DNA of 34,604 nucleotides from Pseudomonas sp. GM49 (GTDB lineage Bacteria > Pseudomonadota > Gammaproteobacteria > Pseudomonadales > Pseudomonadaceae). The notes under the pieces are model-generated. The model made no database searches, was not told where the DNA came from, and saw only the letters and a program-made list of their open reading frames with translations. The stretch spans positions 1 to 34,604 of the forward strand of contig NZ_AKJL01000023.1 in the NCBI RefSeq assembly GCF_000282355.1, written 5' to 3'. Position numbers and translations under genes: made by a program. Shown here piece by piece: positions 23,493-31,011 of this stretch; the first letter of the stretch is position 1, and each line of letters opens with the position of its first letter.

Positions 23493-24713
23493 TTAGATAT
23501 CGGAATCAAAAGTTATATTAACGGTTCCTCGATAACTGCTATCGTCATGCATTGTTGCAACTGAATCTGGCGGCACTTCAAAATGCAGCAGGCTGGGTTG
23601 TCGTGTGGGCAATCCTATAGGCTTCAGATGCTCCAGGCCGGCACCGCCTATCGTCAGCGGGCGCCGTACTACCGGTTGGCCTGCATCGTCCACCCAAGGA
23701 CTTGGCAGGCTGACACTGATATCGACAGGTACATCGTGGGTACCGTTGCTTATCAGACAGGTTCCAACTCCCAATTGACTGCAGCTGAGATCCATTTTAA
23801 ACGGCGAAGAAGTCAAGATGAAAAACCGCAAGTCACCCAATATTTTCTCGGGTCGTCTTCCATGAGTGATCCACTCCATCCAGCCGCCCTTGGGTGCCAG
23901 GGCAACACTGTCGGCGGACATTTTGACGTTGACGTCCTGCTTTACCGCCAGGTTCAAATTGAATGTCATTGCACCATCATTGGGGGTCAAGACACCCATA
24001 TCGAAATCGCCGCTGGTGGAGTAGGTATACGACCCTTGATAGTTACCACTTATCAATTGTTCCGGTCGAACAGCCCGCAACTCATAATGTACATCGAGCC
24101 TTTGCATGGTCATGCCGGGAATGTCGAAATCCGGACTCCTTTGGCAAGTAGTGACGTTCTCAGGTATCAACCAGAACGCGGTGAACTCTACTCCATTACC
24201 ATAAGCACCCTGGGAAGTTTGGTTTACTGTTTGGCAAGGAGCAGTTGCCTCAGCCCACGAGGGATTCCAGAGATAGGCGTGATAGTCAAACGGAGGCCGC
24301 CCCGCCGGCATACCGGTTATCTGTTGTGCTGTAGTACCCAAGCGATAACGGGTTCCCGCTCCGGCAATGCGAATTTGAATCTCCGCCGTTTCGCCAGGAA
24401 TACTCGAATGTGAGACAGTAAATGTGCGCCATGTTGCCGGAAAAGCAAAGGGGATCACCTGATCCTTGGGAATGAGCCCTGACCGGCTAAATTCAATAGG
24501 AAAGCTGTTACTTCGAATTCCCTTACTGCTGCAATTACTCGGAAATTCCGTGCAGTACCCGGTGACAGGTGTGTTGTTGACAATCTCCGCGCTTCCCGGA
24601 TTAATCGGATCCGGCCTGATCTCGGCTTGTACTTCCAATACAGCGGCATTGGCTAAACTTGCAAACCCGCAAAGTGCCGATCCCAGCACCAGACGGTTGA
24701 TTAACTTGTTCAT
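23493..24713 (-). CDS. Fimbrial tip/minor subunit (CooD/CfaE-like position)
   Basis: A 406-residue exported protein between usher and chaperone, the position of the tip adhesin in class 5 fimbrial operons such as CFA/I (CfaE). Signal peptide MNKLINRLVLGSALCGFASLANA. The N-terminal half would be the receptor-binding domain, with several cysteines (GYCTEFPSNCSSKG, PCQTV); the C-terminal half resembles a pilin domain, ending in the strand SSYRGTVNITFDSDI that donor-strand exchange would use. The frame is open to 24767, overlapping the usher stop, but the signal peptide begins at ATG 24713, behind AGGACAG. The ligand is unknown. Confidence 0.78.
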   Translation of the reverse strand: MNKLINRLVLGSALCGFASLANAAVLEVQAEIRPDPINPGSAEIVNNTPVTGYCTEFPSNCSSKGIRSNSFPIEFSRSGLIPKDQVIPFAFPATWRTFTVSHSSIPGETAEIQIRIAGAGTRYRLGTTAQQITGMPAGRPPFDYHAYLWNPSWAEATAPCQTVNQTSQGAYGNGVEFTAFWLIPENVTTCQRSPDFDIPGMTMQRLDVHYELRAVRPEQLISGNYQGSYTYSTSGDFDMGVLTPNDGAMTFNLNLAVKQDVNVKMSADSVALAPKGGWMEWITHGRRPEKILGDLRFFILTSSPFKMDLSCSQLGVGTCLISNGTHDVPVDISVSLPSPWVDDAGQPVVRRPLTIGGAGLEHLKPIGLPTRQPSLLHFEVPPDSVATMHDDSSYRGTVNITFDSDI

Positions 24714-24763
24714 TTGACTGTCCTGTGTACGCCATGTTCTGACTGCTGTTGTATAAGTGCCCA

Positions 24764-27286
24764 TCAACTGGCTTTCTCAGACTTATAAGCAGCTTCGGCC
24801 AAGGTGTCCGGATGACACCGCAGATCCCCTACCATCAGCACATCATTCTCTCGACGCTGGGAGGCTGGATCGAGCCTGAACTGGCATAACAACTGACTGT
24901 CGTGCCGCACTTCGAGTGTAGGAGAATTCTCGCTAAGTTCCATGGAAAAGAACCCATCAACTTCGCTGACACCACGACTGGCGTGGTTGATAACGTGATG
25001 GCCTTTCAACGGTTTTCCACCCGCATCCACCAGGCGCCCCATCACGGTCACGGTCTTCAGAATGCGCACCTGGCGATAATCCACCCCTCCCTTGTTCAAG
25101 TGATAGGTGGTGCGCGCAGGCTGGATTGCCGCCGCGGGAACATCGGTGCCCTTGAAATCAAAATTCACCGTGCCGTTCTTGTACGCCGAAACGGGAATGA
25201 AATTGCGCCCCGGCCGCAATGTGGCGTGGGTACCGGCGAAGTCGTCGGCCCGCAGCTCGATATCATCGAGATCAGTCTCGACATCGACGATCATTCCCGC
25301 CTCTCCGGTCGAGGCCTGGCTACTCAATACGAGTTTTTTACCACTGACCGCCAAAGTACTGTCCAGATTCAAACCGCCGCTGATCTGACCGTTATAGGAG
25401 GAACGTTGCGCATGCATCGAACCGCTGACCTGGTCAGTTTTGAAATCAGCCGTGCCCGCCTGACCTGTCCCGAACACGTCTTTACTGACGGTTGCAGAAA
25501 CACTTTGCAGGACGTGATCCTTGAGGTCGCGACGATAGGTGACGGACGCGTTGGGATCCCGTCCACCGTCACGCGACGTACGTTGACCGACGCTACCGGT
25601 CACCTGGTGACCGTCGGAACCCAGTGCCATGCGCAGGCTGATATCGACCCCTCGGTTTCGCTGGTCGGCAGTGCCAACCGTGCCTGGTCGATCGAACACC
25701 GCCACGCGCCAGTCGGCGCTGCTGCCGAACAACTGTGCGTTGCGGGTCCAGCTCAGGTCGATGCCCACGCCTTCGGAATAACCCTGACTTTGGGAGACTT
25801 GCGCACTGACCGAGCTCTTGCTGTTCAAGCGTTGATTCACTGACAGCGATGTATTGCTGGTTTGTCCGTTGTAGGTGTTGCGTTGACGGATGTGTGTCCC
25901 GTCCGGCAGCACTTCGTAAGTATTACGGGTGTCCAGCCAGCTGCGTTGATGGCGCAACACCACACTGCCGCCGTTGTAGCGATGCACACCTTGCACCTCC
26001 ATCCCCGTGCCTTCTCCCTTGGTCTGGGAAAGGCTGGTGTAAACGGAAGTTTTCTCGCCCACCGTCAAGTCGGCAGAGGTGCCCAACTGCATCTGTTCCT
26101 TGACCTGACGGGCGGAAAGCCCCAGGACAACTCGCGGGTGCAGCAAGAAGTTAAAGGCTGCGCCTGCCGTCAGTTCACCGTCATCGCGCTCCTGCCAATT
26201 GCTGAGCAGTTTGCTCTCGCGACCGGCGAACAGGTTGTAGCGCCAGCGATTTTCCGGGTTGCGCCAGTTAGTGGGCTTGTAAATAAGCTCCGAAGTGGTG
26301 GTAATCACTTGACCGTCTTCGACCACACGTACTTCCACTTCGTAGATTCCGCCAGGCAGCGGACGTGTATCGAGCGTCTGCAGACCGCTCGCCACCTGCT
26401 GACTGTTGATCAGCACGCCGTTGCGATAGATTTCCACCATCGCTTGTCGGTTGGCGGTCACCGTTATGGGATAGAGACTAGGGTTGGCGTTATCGATCGC
26501 CAGGCTGTCGGAACTGCCGTACATGAGTCCCATTACCGTGTCGGGACCTCGCCCGATGGTGCGTACAGATCGAGTCAGACCTTGGGCACTGGGCGTGAAA
26601 TACCCGGCACGGATGAAGGTGCCCTCCAGTTCCCGTTGGGTATGCAACTCATGGACAGCATGCTTGATGCCCGTGTCTATCCCTGACATGCGCGACAGTT
26701 GAGCATTGAACGTGTTCGTCCAGTTGCCCAGGCTCGCGGATGCCTCCAGGCCATAACGGCCGGCGACATTCTGCTGCTGACCGCCGCTGATGTTCAGTTG
26801 ATTGTGCACAATCATACCGTGGCTGCCGCCTTCAGGCTGGTCATGGAACAGTCGGGTTTGCGGATCGCGCTCGGCGTTCGCCGTCACCAACGACACCATC
26901 GAGTCTTCCAGACTGTAGTGAACCGACTGCAATTGCCGAGGGCAGCCACTTTTACAGGCACCCAACGCCGCGCCTTGCGTAAGGAAAGCGGCCCACTCAT
27001 CACGCTCGCTCGTAGTAAGGTCACTGTTGCGTGTATCCGTAAAGTTGATCAGCGTCACGCGCTCATCACGGGTCAACAGGATCATGGCTTCGCCCAGGAA
27101 CTGTCGATCGACTTCGACTCGAACAGCCAATGGAACATCAAAAAAGAATTCATGAAACTCTGCAGGCAAACCTTCAGCCTGCTGGAGCAAACTTACGGAC
27201 TTGTTCGCAGGCTTGCTTTCACTGGCAAGCGCACCTGCGCAAATAATTAGCGCAAGCGCTCCTGCGATAGGAGTCATCGAAAACAT
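24764..27286 (-). CDS. Outer-membrane fimbrial usher (class 5/alpha-type)
   Basis: An 840-residue usher with a signal peptide (to about ALAS). The long beta-barrel shows many alternating strands, e.g. YNLFAGRESKLLSNWQERDDGEL, SVYTSLSQTKGEGTG and SVSAQVSQSQGYSEGVGIDLSW. Before the barrel, TANRQAMVEIYRNGVLINSQQVASGLQTLDTRPLPGGIYEVEVRVVEDG is characteristic of CooC/CfaC-type ushers, and the C-terminal domain holds GRLVDAGGKPLKGHHVINH and CHPD. It secretes and assembles the fimbria. It follows the pilin gene by 104 bases, which contain a hairpin that may reduce its transcription relative to the pilin. Confidence 0.87.
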   Translation of the reverse strand: MFSMTPIAGALALIICAGALASESKPANKSVSLLQQAEGLPAEFHEFFFDVPLAVRVEVDRQFLGEAMILLTRDERVTLINFTDTRNSDLTTSERDEWAAFLTQGAALGACKSGCPRQLQSVHYSLEDSMVSLVTANAERDPQTRLFHDQPEGGSHGMIVHNQLNISGGQQQNVAGRYGLEASASLGNWTNTFNAQLSRMSGIDTGIKHAVHELHTQRELEGTFIRAGYFTPSAQGLTRSVRTIGRGPDTVMGLMYGSSDSLAIDNANPSLYPITVTANRQAMVEIYRNGVLINSQQVASGLQTLDTRPLPGGIYEVEVRVVEDGQVITTTSELIYKPTNWRNPENRWRYNLFAGRESKLLSNWQERDDGELTAGAAFNFLLHPRVVLGLSARQVKEQMQLGTSADLTVGEKTSVYTSLSQTKGEGTGMEVQGVHRYNGGSVVLRHQRSWLDTRNTYEVLPDGTHIRQRNTYNGQTSNTSLSVNQRLNSKSSVSAQVSQSQGYSEGVGIDLSWTRNAQLFGSSADWRVAVFDRPGTVGTADQRNRGVDISLRMALGSDGHQVTGSVGQRTSRDGGRDPNASVTYRRDLKDHVLQSVSATVSKDVFGTGQAGTADFKTDQVSGSMHAQRSSYNGQISGGLNLDSTLAVSGKKLVLSSQASTGEAGMIVDVETDLDDIELRADDFAGTHATLRPGRNFIPVSAYKNGTVNFDFKGTDVPAAAIQPARTTYHLNKGGVDYRQVRILKTVTVMGRLVDAGGKPLKGHHVINHASRGVSEVDGFFSMELSENSPTLEVRHDSQLLCQFRLDPASQRRENDVLMVGDLRCHPDTLAEAAYKSEKAS

Positions 27287-27308
27287 TGATCAACATCTCA
27301 AGTTAGCG

Positions 27309-27322
27309 CTTGCATATGCAAG
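27309..27322. repeat. Perfect 14-base palindrome in the pilin-usher gap
   Basis: CTTGCATATGCAAG lies 23 bases upstream of the usher start codon, next to the GC hairpin. It could affect usher translation or be a protein-binding site; role unknown. Confidence 0.5.
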
Positions 27323-27331
27323 AAAGAATGC

Positions 27332-27348
27332 GACCGGCTGCGCCGGCC
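27332..27348 (-). terminator. Partial terminator/processing hairpin between pilin and usher
   Basis: On the minus strand GGCCGGC and GCCGGTC pair (one G-T pair) around GCA and are followed by GCATTCTTTCTT, a T-rich tail. The position right after the pilin stop is where fimbrial operons often have a leaky stop that keeps pilin in excess over usher. Function inferred. Confidence 0.5.
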
Positions 27349-27390
27349 ACATAAAGGACATACTGTTATTTGGAACTTATCCAACAACCA

Positions 27391-27879
27391 TCAAGGCGCG
27401 TCGAACATCACACGAACGTTTCCGGTGTAGTTACCTTCCTTGTAACCGGCGCCAGGTTCGATTGGCGTAATGCTCAGGGGAGCGATGATTTCAGTGGTTG
27501 CACCGCCAGCGGGAACAACATCTACTTCGCTGCCCAGAGTCAACGCAACGCTATTGAACTTGACTTCCAACTGAATTTCTTCTGTGCCAGCGGTCATGAC
27601 TGCTGGGTCCAGCAGAGTTGCCTTGATGGCAGGACCAGCGGCAACGGCGCTTTTCGCCTTGAAGTCACGGCTGATGCCTTCCAGCTTGGAAGTTGTAGCA
27701 TTCCAGAGCAATTGTTGAGGCATGGCTACAGTATCGTGGTTGACTGGCTGCACATAGAAGTCGGTGCTCGGGATATCAGCGACGACTTGAACGGTGTGAG
27801 TTTGTGGAGCAGCCATGGCAGCCGAGGAAACAAAAGCCAAAGCAAGCACCGGGGCAGAGATTGCAATTTTCTTGAACAT
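27391..27879 (-). CDS. Class 5 (CS1/CFA/I-type) major fimbrial subunit
   Basis: A 162-residue pilin: signal peptide MFKKIAISAPVLALAFVSSAAMA, then TVQVVADIPSTDFYVQPVNHD, the pattern of CooA/CfaB-type major subunits with the N-terminal donor strand HTVQVVADI. The C-terminus KEGNYTGNVRVMFDAP matches the family's conserved last strand. No cysteines remain in the mature chain, normal for class 5 pilins and unlike class 1 pilins. First gene of the leftward operon; ATG 27879 follows AGAGG. It polymerises into the fimbrial shaft. Confidence 0.85.
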   Translation of the reverse strand: MFKKIAISAPVLALAFVSSAAMAAPQTHTVQVVADIPSTDFYVQPVNHDTVAMPQQLLWNATTSKLEGISRDFKAKSAVAAGPAIKATLLDPAVMTAGTEEIQLEVKFNSVALTLGSEVDVVPAGGATTEIIAPLSITPIEPGAGYKEGNYTGNVRVMFDAP

Positions 27880-28264
27880 TGGATTTACCTCTAAACATCT
27901 GATTAATAGTGCGTGCTTCGGCCAAGCGACAAAAGTCAGGCACCGGGTTATTGATCAACATCACTAAATATGATGTTGCGTTTCAACGGCGCGCATCTTC
28001 TCGTTTTCTGTAGTACCGGTATGCCAGAACTATCCGAACATTCTGTAGGATAAATCCCTGCGACTTAAACACCTTCGCGCGCGAATGATGAAAGAGGCCC
28101 GAGTGCCGCTGGCCCGTTGCGCAAGTGTTGTCAGGGAGTGTTTTGAAACTCTTCAGGGATGTCGGGAAGCGTTCAGCGAGGAGGCGGGGCGGTAGATCCC
28201 GGGGGGGAGGAGGCTGAAAGAGGTCCTTTATGTGAAAGTCAACCGGACGTGCTTACCGGTGCAC
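27880..28264. other. Fimbrial promoter region, no gene seen
   Basis: Part of a gene-free stretch of about 450 bases upstream of the pilin gene. It contains an 8-base perfect inverted repeat, CAACATCA/TGATGTTG (27956-27978, 7-base loop), about 77 bases before the pilin start and a candidate operator. ATTGATCAACATC occurs at 27950-27962 and again at 27285-27297, at the usher start. A 61-codon plus-strand frame from 28159 reads through the terminator below and is probably not a gene. Confidence 0.45.
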
Positions 28265-28299
28265 AAAAAAATCCCGATGCACAGGCATCGGGACTTTTT
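28265..28299 (-). terminator. Intrinsic terminator of the fibronectin-III gene
   Basis: TCCCGATGC (28272-28280) and GCATCGGGA (28285-28293) form a perfect 9-base stem with a 4-base loop. On the minus strand a run of seven T follows (28265-28271); on the plus strand CTTTTT follows, so it may work both ways. It lies about 40 bases after the stop at 28332. Confidence 0.9.
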
Positions 28300-28331
28300 C
28301 ATGCACGCATGGTCAGCGACACAGGGAACGA

Positions 28332-29189
28332 CTATTTCCTCTGAGGAGGAATACCCAGTACCGGATACTGAATGACCACCCTGTTCGACTTATTACCGGT
28401 TTCATCGGAGGCCGTCACTCCAATTTCATATTGTTTCCCCGATTGCAATCCGGTAAAAGTAAACTCCGGCTCCGTTGTAGTTCCCAATTGATTATCGACT
28501 CCCAGATCAACTGTATAAGTAACCCTCAGGGAACTGTCGTACGATGGGGTCCACTTCGCTTTCAACTGAACATCTTCGACACGCAAATTCGAAGGGTCTG
28601 TGGGTGGGGTAATGTCCTTGAAGCTGACGATTACACAGTGAGGCTCAGAACGATGAAACTCATCATCAATGGTACGTATGCAGTAAAGATGGTCCCTTCC
28701 CTGCTGAGGATTTGTATCTGTATAGGGAGGACGTGAAGGTGTCTCGATCAAATCCCCGTCTCTTTCTATTTCATAACGAAGCGGACCACCATCTACCACT
28801 CCTTCATTCCAATAGAAAGACACTTCTGTAAGCGTTTGACCAAATGCTTCGAAAAAACTTGGTGCTTCCGGAATCCCTCTAACTGCCGTACGTGTGTTGA
28901 TCAAGGCCAGCTTAGTACTCTTCCCATCAGCATTTCTTCCACTAATAAAATAAGAATAGGCGGTATCTGACTTAAGCGATTCGATAGTAAATGTTGTATC
29001 GCCCCCTTGATAAATCACTCCCCCAGGATGTCCGCTTGCAGTAGCAAGAAAATATTCCACTACACCTGGGCGACGCTCCCACGACAGTTTTATAGTATTT
29101 CTTGTCACATGTTCAACTTTCCAGGTAAGAGGTGACCCATCGAAATTTGGCTTATTGAGAACTGGCTGATTCAAAACTGGCTGATTCAT
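28332..29189 (-). CDS. Fibronectin type III repeat protein
   Basis: A 285-residue protein of about three FN3 domains: PLTWKVEHVTRNTIKLSWERRPGVVEYFLATA...SDTAYSYFISGRNADGKST; then SFYWNEG...LRYEIERDGD...YCIRTIDDEFHRS; then PPTDPSNLRVEDVQLKAKWTPSYDSS...SGKQYEIGVTASDETGNKS. No signal peptide or membrane segment, so it is cytoplasmic or exported by an unusual route. The N-terminus repeats LNQPV through a 15-base tandem duplication near 29160-29190. Base use is clearly AT-richer than neighbouring genes, suggesting transfer. ATG 29189 follows GGAGATGG. Role unknown; FN3 modules usually bind proteins or sugars. Confidence 0.8.
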   Translation of the reverse strand: MNQPVLNQPVLNKPNFDGSPLTWKVEHVTRNTIKLSWERRPGVVEYFLATASGHPGGVIYQGGDTTFTIESLKSDTAYSYFISGRNADGKSTKLALINTRTAVRGIPEAPSFFEAFGQTLTEVSFYWNEGVVDGGPLRYEIERDGDLIETPSRPPYTDTNPQQGRDHLYCIRTIDDEFHRSEPHCVIVSFKDITPPTDPSNLRVEDVQLKAKWTPSYDSSLRVTYTVDLGVDNQLGTTTEPEFTFTGLQSGKQYEIGVTASDETGNKSNRVVIQYPVLGIPPQRK

Positions 29190-29218
29190 TTACCATCTCC
29201 AAAAGAAAAATTTTATAA

Positions 29219-29404
29219 CTACAGTGCTTTTTTCATAAAAACACTCCGCACCTGCATTAACCCATAAAAAAGCCACCCACACACTAGCAGAACTGCTAGT
29301 ACACTATAGAAATCACTTCCAACTCGCGAAAAGCTTCCACTTTTCAAAAACTTAACACCTAGCTTCCCATTCGCCTCAACAAACCCAATCGCTGCAACAC
29401 GCAT
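29219..29404 (-). CDS. Small membrane protein upstream of the FN3 gene
   Basis: A 61-residue frame, MRVAAIGFVEANG..., with one clear membrane helix (FYSVLAVLLVCGWLFYGLMQV, about residues 32-52) and a short basic tail. ATG 29404 follows a GGGAG site, and it ends 29 bases before the FN3 start on the same strand, so the two could form an operon. It shares the AT-rich composition. I do not recognise a family, so it remains a prediction. Confidence 0.45.
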   Translation of the reverse strand: MRVAAIGFVEANGKLGVKFLKSGSFSRVGSDFYSVLAVLLVCGWLFYGLMQVRSVFMKKAL

Positions 29405-29501
29405 ACACTCCCGAACAACAAAAAAAACACCATTAACTTAGCAAGCATACATTTGGCCCCTTAACCTACACTCGCAACCAGCCTGCGAAAAAAGCCCACC
29501 G

Positions 29502-29521
29502 ACCTGTTATTTCTTACAGGT
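29502..29521 (+). promoter_or_regulatory. Perfect lux-box-like palindrome before the GerE-type regulator gene
   Basis: ACCTGT (29502-29507), eight bases, ACAGGT (29516-29521): the arms equal those of the classical Vibrio fischeri lux box. A possible -10, TATAAA (29543-29548), puts the start of transcription near 29554, so the box centre is at about -42.5, the class II position for LuxR-type activators. The gene it precedes encodes a LuxR-type DNA-binding domain. Function is inferred. Confidence 0.6.
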
Positions 29522-29604
29522 TCCAACGACGCTGAATCGCGCTATAAAAGAGTCCTGGAGTTACCCACCGCCCTCCAAGGCGCCCCTACCCCGGGAGACC
29601 AGCC

Positions 29605-29949
29605 ATGCACACTGCGAGCCCAATCCAGTTCCAGCCTAAAACGCTACCCGCCAAGCCCCACAGCTATGCGGATACACCTCATATCCCCCCGAACCTCTCT
29701 GCCAAAGAGCAAGAAATCCTGAAATGGTGTGCCATTGGCAAATCGTCCTGGGAGATCGGACGGATCCTCAATTGCTCTGAGGCGGGAGTGAATTATCACT
29801 TCTGCAATATTCGTCGAAAATTCGGCGTCAGCTCGCGTTGGCTGGCGCTGATCAAAGCGCTGGAAATGGGAATGATCCATTTGGAGGGAGAGACAGAACT
29901 TCATCCAACGGTTGCGCAGCTAACCCGGTTAGCGTCGAAAAGTTTGTAG
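29605..29949 (+). CDS. Solo LuxR-type (GerE domain) transcriptional regulator
   Basis: A 114-residue regulator made almost only of a GerE helix-turn-helix: [62 protein letters not shown] (about 30-92). The conserved E of the first helix, the W-E-I-G-x-I-L segment and V-x-Y-H in the recognition helix are present. There is no autoinducer or receiver domain, so it belongs to the short LuxR solos. It may answer to another protein or act constitutively. A lux-box-like palindrome lies 84 bases upstream. Its stop abuts the truncated pvdL copy on the opposite strand. Confidence 0.8.
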   Translation: MHTASPIQFQPKTLPAKPHSYADTPHIPPNLSAKEQEILKWCAIGKSSWEIGRILNCSEAGVNYHFCNIRRKFGVSSRWLALIKALEMGMIHLEGETELHPTVAQLTRLASKSL

Positions 29950-30355
29950 CGCACCAAATTTGCAGCAACCCATCGCGCAGTCCGGCGCTGGTCAGCAGCA
30001 AGCGCGGTTCGGCATCGCTGATGATCGACAACAGGCGTTCCTGGTGATGACGTCGCGTCGACTCCGGCGGGTAGGCCGGCACTGCGATCACCCCGGCGTA
30101 CAGGCAAAAGAAGAACGCCGCGACGCAATCCGGGCCGCTGGGGAACAGCAACACGACGCGGTCGCCAACATCCGCTTGAGCCTGCAATGCGCCGGCAATC
30201 GTTCGCGCCCTCTGATCCGGTTCGCGATAGCTGAGCACCACCACTTGCTCCGGGGGCTCGGCGAGAAAACGCGGGGCCACCCGATCCGGCGTCAGGGCCG
30301 CGCGGCGCTGAAGGGCCTGGACCATTGTACTGGGGAGTTCGAACGCGTCGGTCAT
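29852..30355 (-). pseudogene. pvdL: 5' fragment of pvdL (pyoverdine peptide synthetase, acyl-AMP ligase domain)
   Basis: From ATG 30355, about 132 residues match the N-terminal fatty-acyl ligase module of PvdL from memory: MTDAFELPSTMVQALQRRAALTPDRVA, VVLSYREPDQRARTI, DRVVLLFPSGPDCVAAFF, LYAGVIAVPAYPPESTRRHHQERLLSIISDAEPRLLLT. After LLQI (near 29955) the frame runs antisense through the GerE-regulator gene to a chance stop at 29852. PvdL is normally over 4,000 residues, so roughly 3% remains. PvdL starts pyoverdine assembly, so pyoverdine cannot be made from this copy. REP units occupy what should be its promoter. The 3' break lies exactly at the end of the regulator gene. Confidence 0.82.
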
Positions 30356-30377
30356 GAGGTTTCCTGCCTGGTTTCGG

Positions 30378-30477
30378 CTGTAGGAGCGAGCTTGCTCGCG
30401 AAAAAAAGGAGAGCGCCGCGGAGTGTCAGGCGCCCATCGCCATCGTTGACGACCATCGCGAGCTCGCTCCTACGGGG
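30378..30477. repeat. REP pair upstream of the pvdL fragment
   Basis: CTGTAGGAGCGAGCTTGCTCGCGA (30378-30401) faces CCATCGCGAGCTCGCTCCTACGGGG (30453-30477). It lies directly upstream of the truncated pvdL start, where a pvdL promoter would be expected; no TAAAT-N16-CGT element was found there. Confidence 0.8.
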
Positions 30478-30630
30478 TTATGAGAATTGCGCTGTTCCAT
30501 TCACCAATGAGAACTGATGACGTCTTGAATTAATTAGTCGCCAGGCCGGAACACAAAGCGGATTGAAGTGAGTCAGCGTGTCGCAGTTCTCACTTGGCAT
30601 CGCTACAGCACACTAGCACCTTTCTCATTT
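30478..30630. other. Gap between the pvdL and pvdS remnants
   Basis: No gene or recognised site seen. With the REP pair on its left and the pvdS promoter on its right it forms a gene-free stretch of about 375 bases. Confidence 0.4.
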
Positions 30631-30649
30631 GACAATAATTATCATTAAG
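30631..30649 (+). promoter_or_regulatory. Fur box in the promoter of the pvdS remnant
   Basis: GACAATAATTATCATTAAG matches the 19-base Fur consensus at 14 positions counted by hand. pvdS is classically repressed by Fur with iron, and this site lies about 80 bases before the pvdS start, so the iron-responsive promoter survives although the gene does not. Confidence 0.7.
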
Positions 30650-30730
30650 CCTAGTTTGTCGCTCGATGTATAGGACGGCCCCCCGGTTTCTTCGCCGTCC
30701 CGCTAACCTTTTGGCAGCAGGGTGATTTCC

Positions 30731-30886
30731 ATGATGGAACCAGTATCCACAAGCAGGTGCGATACACCGCTACTTCAGGTATTCGTCAACAATCGATTGT
30801 TTCTGGTGAACTTCATGATTCGTGATGCGCTGGTGCACTGCCGCAAGGTGTCGGGCAAGCGGGGCGATGCGGCTGCTCGTCGTTAA
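30731..30886 (+). pseudogene. pvdS: pvdS with a large in-frame internal deletion
   Basis: An open frame of 51 codons joins the two ends of the sigma factor PvdS. Residues 1-26 (MMEPVSTSRCDTPLLQVFVNNRLFLV) match its N-terminus and residues 25-51 (LVNFMIRDALVHCRKVSG and on to AAARR) its C-terminus, including part of the region 4.2 recognition helix, from memory of PvdS sequences. About 130 codons between two LV-coding sites (CTGGTG-like) are gone, an exact in-frame loss through short homology. Without regions 2 and most of 4 it cannot act as a sigma factor. A Fur-controlled promoter lies upstream and AGGGTG precedes the start. A leftover peptide is possible. Confidence 0.82.
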
Positions 30887-30905
30887 TATCTGAAAAATCA
30901 TTGCC

Positions 30906-30982
30906 CCTATCGCGAGCAAGCTCGCTCCCACAGGGTCCTGCGAACACAGGGCAAATGTGGGAGCGAGCCTGCTCGCGATGGG
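30906..30982. repeat. REP pair downstream of the pvdS remnant
   Basis: CCTATCGCGAGCAAGCTCGCTCCCACAGG (30906-30934) and TGTGGGAGCGAGCCTGCTCGCGATGG (30957-30982) in inverted orientation, 20 bases after the pvdS stop and before the end of the acetyltransferase remnant. Confidence 0.85.
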
Positions 30983-31011
30983 GCACTGAATATCGCCAAA
31001 GATCTAAAGCC

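Noticed and set aside
28110..28125. Sigma-54-like TGGC...TTGC element
   Set aside because: The spacing between the GG and GC parts is several bases too short for a -24/-12 promoter.
28159..28344. 61-codon plus-strand frame upstream of the fimbrial operon
   Set aside because: It runs straight through the strong terminator hairpin and into the end of the FN3 gene, has a low-complexity Gly/Glu composition and no recognised motif.
30731..30886. Engineered pvdS deletion
   Set aside because: It cannot be excluded from one sequence, but neighbouring pvdL and acetyltransferase genes carry separate, untidy lesions, which fits natural decay better.
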